Of a DNA stretch of 64,000 bases, positions 62,263-64,000 are shown in pieces. Position 1 is the first letter of the stretch; each line of letters begins with the position of its first letter. Origin of the DNA: Planctomycetota bacterium (GTDB lineage: Bacteria > Planctomycetota > Brocadiia > Brocadiales > Brocadiaceae). The translations under genes and the position numbers were made by a program. The notes under the pieces are model-generated. The model was given only the letters and a program-made list of their open reading frames with translations, was not told the origin of the DNA and did not search any database. The stretch covers positions 1 to 64,000 of the forward strand of contig JACPHJ010000104.1 in assembly GCA_016188675.1 (NCBI GenBank). Reading direction: 5' to 3'.

Positions 62263-64000
62263 TCACGCCTTTAGCATATCGGTATTTTTTGCCATTCGGC
62301 CTATTTTTTCAAGAAAATCATTGAAATGAAACGGCTTGGAAATAAAATCCGCCTTGCTCATTTCAATAAATGAGCCACACTCCGGAGACAAGGTATCCCC
62401 TGTCATCAAAATTACTTTACCCTTCATGGCGGGTCTATAGTTCATCATCCACTCGTACAGTTGGATTCCGGACATTTCTCCGGGCATTTTCAAGTCCATA
62501 ATAACTATATCAAAATGATCTTTCTGGATAGCCGTCATGGCATCTTTTGCACTGGACGCTGATGTTACACGACAGCCTTTTGTTGTCAGCAATTCAGCGC
62601 AAGATTCGGCAATGCTAACCTCATCTTCCACCAATAACAGATGCAAACCCTTAAAATTGTACTCCCTTTTAATAGCCGGCAAACCGATATCTTTCTTCGT
62701 TTGTTCCTTTATGGGAAGCATGACAGTAAAAATAGCGCCTTTCTGGGTGTTATTACCTATAATCGTTCCGCCGTGTTCTTTCATAATGCCATAACTTACA
62801 GCCAACCCCAGTCCCGTACCTTTTCCCACCTCCTTCGTGGTATAAAAGGGTGTAAATAACTTTTCCTGCTCCTGTATACCCGGCCCGTTATCCTCAAATT
62901 CGATAACAATCTCCCCCCCTTTCTGTAACGTACGAAGAATCAGAATCCCTCTATCAGGAGCATTTTTCACGGCATCGTAGGCATTATTAATAAGATTGAT
63001 AAAGACCTGCATAAGCTGGACTCTGTCGGCCATAGTCATGGGTAAGTTTTGGGAAAGCAATTGTTCTACCTTAATATTACTAACCCGCAGTTCATGAAGT
63101 TTTAATGCCAGGGCATCTTTCAAAACTTCATTTATACAAATGTATTGTTCCCTCCTGACGGTCTTACGCTTTGTCGCAAATTTAAGGAGGTTCTCTACAA
63201 TACGGGCGCAACGCTGGGATGCGTCTATAATATGCTGCAATCTGTTCGTTGCGCCCTTTGACAATTTTTCACGCATCATCATGAGTTCGCCAAAATTTAG
63301 AATAATCGAGAGCGGATTATTCAGTTCATGGGCAACCCCGGAAATCATCGTACCCAAACTACTCATCTTTTCAGCCTGTACCAGTTGTTCCCTTAATACA
63401 TTTTGTTCTGTAACGTCATAACCAAACAGGTTTATATTCGAAACGGTATCGTACTCATCCTTGAAATAAGTTACATTCCATAAAATATCGCGGACATGAT
63501 GCTCCCTCGTAGTAAAAGGCATCTCAATCTGTTCTCCCCTCTCTCCACTCAGGAGCAACTGAATATCATCGAGTAAATCCGCTATTTTGTCTTTAGGGAT
63601 AAAAATATCTACTACAGATTTTCCAAATACTTCTTTTAGCGCATACCCAAATCTTTTCTCTATGGCGCGGTTCACAAACACTATTTTCCCCTTTGAATTT
63701 ATCGTCACTACGTAGACATTAGTATTTTGTATAAGGGCATCCAGGAACTTCTTCTGGTTGTACATCTTCTTTTTGGTTTCACTCAATCTCAGCGTATTTT
63801 CTCTTAATAAATTTTCTAAACGCTCGTGGTATTCGGATACCCTTTTTTCCAAATCACGCCGTTCTGTCACATCACGAACAAATGCGCTTACAATATAATT
63901 TTTATGAGACGTATCGTATTGGACGGAACAAAATATTTCAACGTCCAATAATTTGCCGTATCTCGTCAACAACGCCGTAACCAGGCGGTTATCCTTCGGC
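62263..64000 (-). CDS. PAS-PAS hybrid histidine kinase with receiver, 5' partial
   Basis: The frame is open to the right edge (codons beyond the TTG at 63972 read KDNRLVTAL), so the N terminus is missing. Order: end of a PAS domain with PAC (VRDVTERRDLEKR), coiled coil, second PAS (FVNRAIEKRFGYALKEVFGK), HisKA (VAHELNNPLSIILN), HATPase (NLINNAYDAV, EDNGPGI, GTGLGLAVSYG) and receiver (VIMDLKMPGEMSG). Cytoplasmic in the visible part. Input and target unknown; it converges with the HD-GYP gene (23 bp gap). Confidence 0.9.
   Translation of the reverse strand, partial: PKDNRLVTALLTRYGKLLDVEIFCSVQYDTSHKNYIVSAFVRDVTERRDLEKRVSEYHERLENLLRENTLRLSETKKKMYNQKKFLDALIQNTNVYVVTINSKGKIVFVNRAIEKRFGYALKEVFGKSVVDIFIPKDKIADLLDDIQLLLSGERGEQIEMPFTTREHHVRDILWNVTYFKDEYDTVSNINLFGYDVTEQNVLREQLVQAEKMSSLGTMISGVAHELNNPLSIILNFGELMMMREKLSKGATNRLQHIIDASQRCARIVENLLKFATKRKTVRREQYICINEVLKDALALKLHELRVSNIKVEQLLSQNLPMTMADRVQLMQVFINLINNAYDAVKNAPDRGILILRTLQKGGEIVIEFEDNGPGIQEQEKLFTPFYTTKEVGKGTGLGLAVSYGIMKEHGGTIIGNNTQKGAIFTVMLPIKEQTKKDIGLPAIKREYNFKGLHLLLVEDEVSIAESCAELLTTKGCRVTSASSAKDAMTAIQKDHFDIVIMDLKMPGEMSGIQLYEWMMNYRPAMKGKVILMTGDTLSPECGSFIEMSKADFISKPFHFNDFLEKIGRMAKNTDMLKA

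Noticed and set aside
1-64000. CRISPR arrays, tRNA, rRNA, transposase genes
   Set aside because: I saw no regularly spaced direct repeats, no tRNA-like cloverleaf with a CCA end, no rRNA stretch and no transposase-like protein.

Overview
The window is a 64 kb stretch of a flagellated Gram-negative bacterium dominated by a flagellar gene cluster. The moderately AT-rich DNA, the many TPR proteins, a small CC...CxxC protein beside flgM, and the WhiG/FliA, FlhG and MotE-type gene set suggest a Planctomycetota genome, possibly of the anammox group (Brocadiales). That placement is inference from gene families; no rRNA is present to confirm it.

Layout. (1) 1-15352, plus strand: a glycan island. It has large fusion glycosyltransferases (CgeB-like, GT2 and GT1 domains joined to TPRs), nucleotide-sugar enzymes gmd, fcl and wecB, and a CgeB-CgeB-methyltransferase fusion. 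(2) 15390-19232, plus: flagellin fliC1 behind a textbook sigma-28 promoter, then fliD, a FlgN/FliT-like chaperone and fliS. (3) 19432-23123, minus: two more TPR glycosyltransferases and a second flagellin 90% identical to the first. (4) 23361-27342, minus: two HD-GYP proteins, a small charged protein and the sigma-28 gene. (5) 27523-34268, minus: a small membrane protein, flhG, flhA, flhB, fliR, fliQ, a damaged fliP and fliO. (6) 34737-42788, minus: fliN, fliM, fliL, a MotE-like gene, fliJ, fliI, fliH, fliG and fliF. (7) 43376-48557, minus: fliE, flgC, flgB, then a FlrC/FleR-type sigma-54 activator, its FlrB/FleS-type kinase and a TPR lipoprotein. (8) 49004-55132, minus: a five-gene operon with an NtrC-type activator, a response regulator/degenerate PP2C/RsbW-like fusion, a STAS protein and two envelope TPR proteins, one with a secretin-like N domain; a CsgG/TolB-like TPR protein follows at 55501-56682. 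(9) 56932-57476, minus: flgM and a partner gene behind a sigma-28 promoter. (10) 58075-62239, plus: a diguanylate cyclase and an HD-GYP protein sharing the same sensor type. (11) 62263-64000, minus: a hybrid histidine kinase cut by the right edge.

How it fits together. Good sigma-54 -24/-12 elements lie upstream of flgB, fliF, fliO, the TPR lipoprotein-kinase-regulator set, the GAF-HD-GYP gene, the GGDEF gene and one TPR glycosyltransferase. Late genes (fliC1, flgM) carry sigma-28 promoters. This gives a sigma-54 to FliA to flagellin cascade with FlgM feedback. The glycosyltransferases around the flagellin genes are best read as a flagellin glycosylation system, with TPRs as possible flagellin or chaperone docking modules.

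Most notable: fliP lacks its first membrane segment and is frameshifted; flhF is absent and FlhG has no visible FlhF-activating motif; a partner-switching module with a catalytically dead-looking PP2C domain is linked to an envelope TPR/secretin-N set; and G/C-rich palindromic repeats lie between operons.
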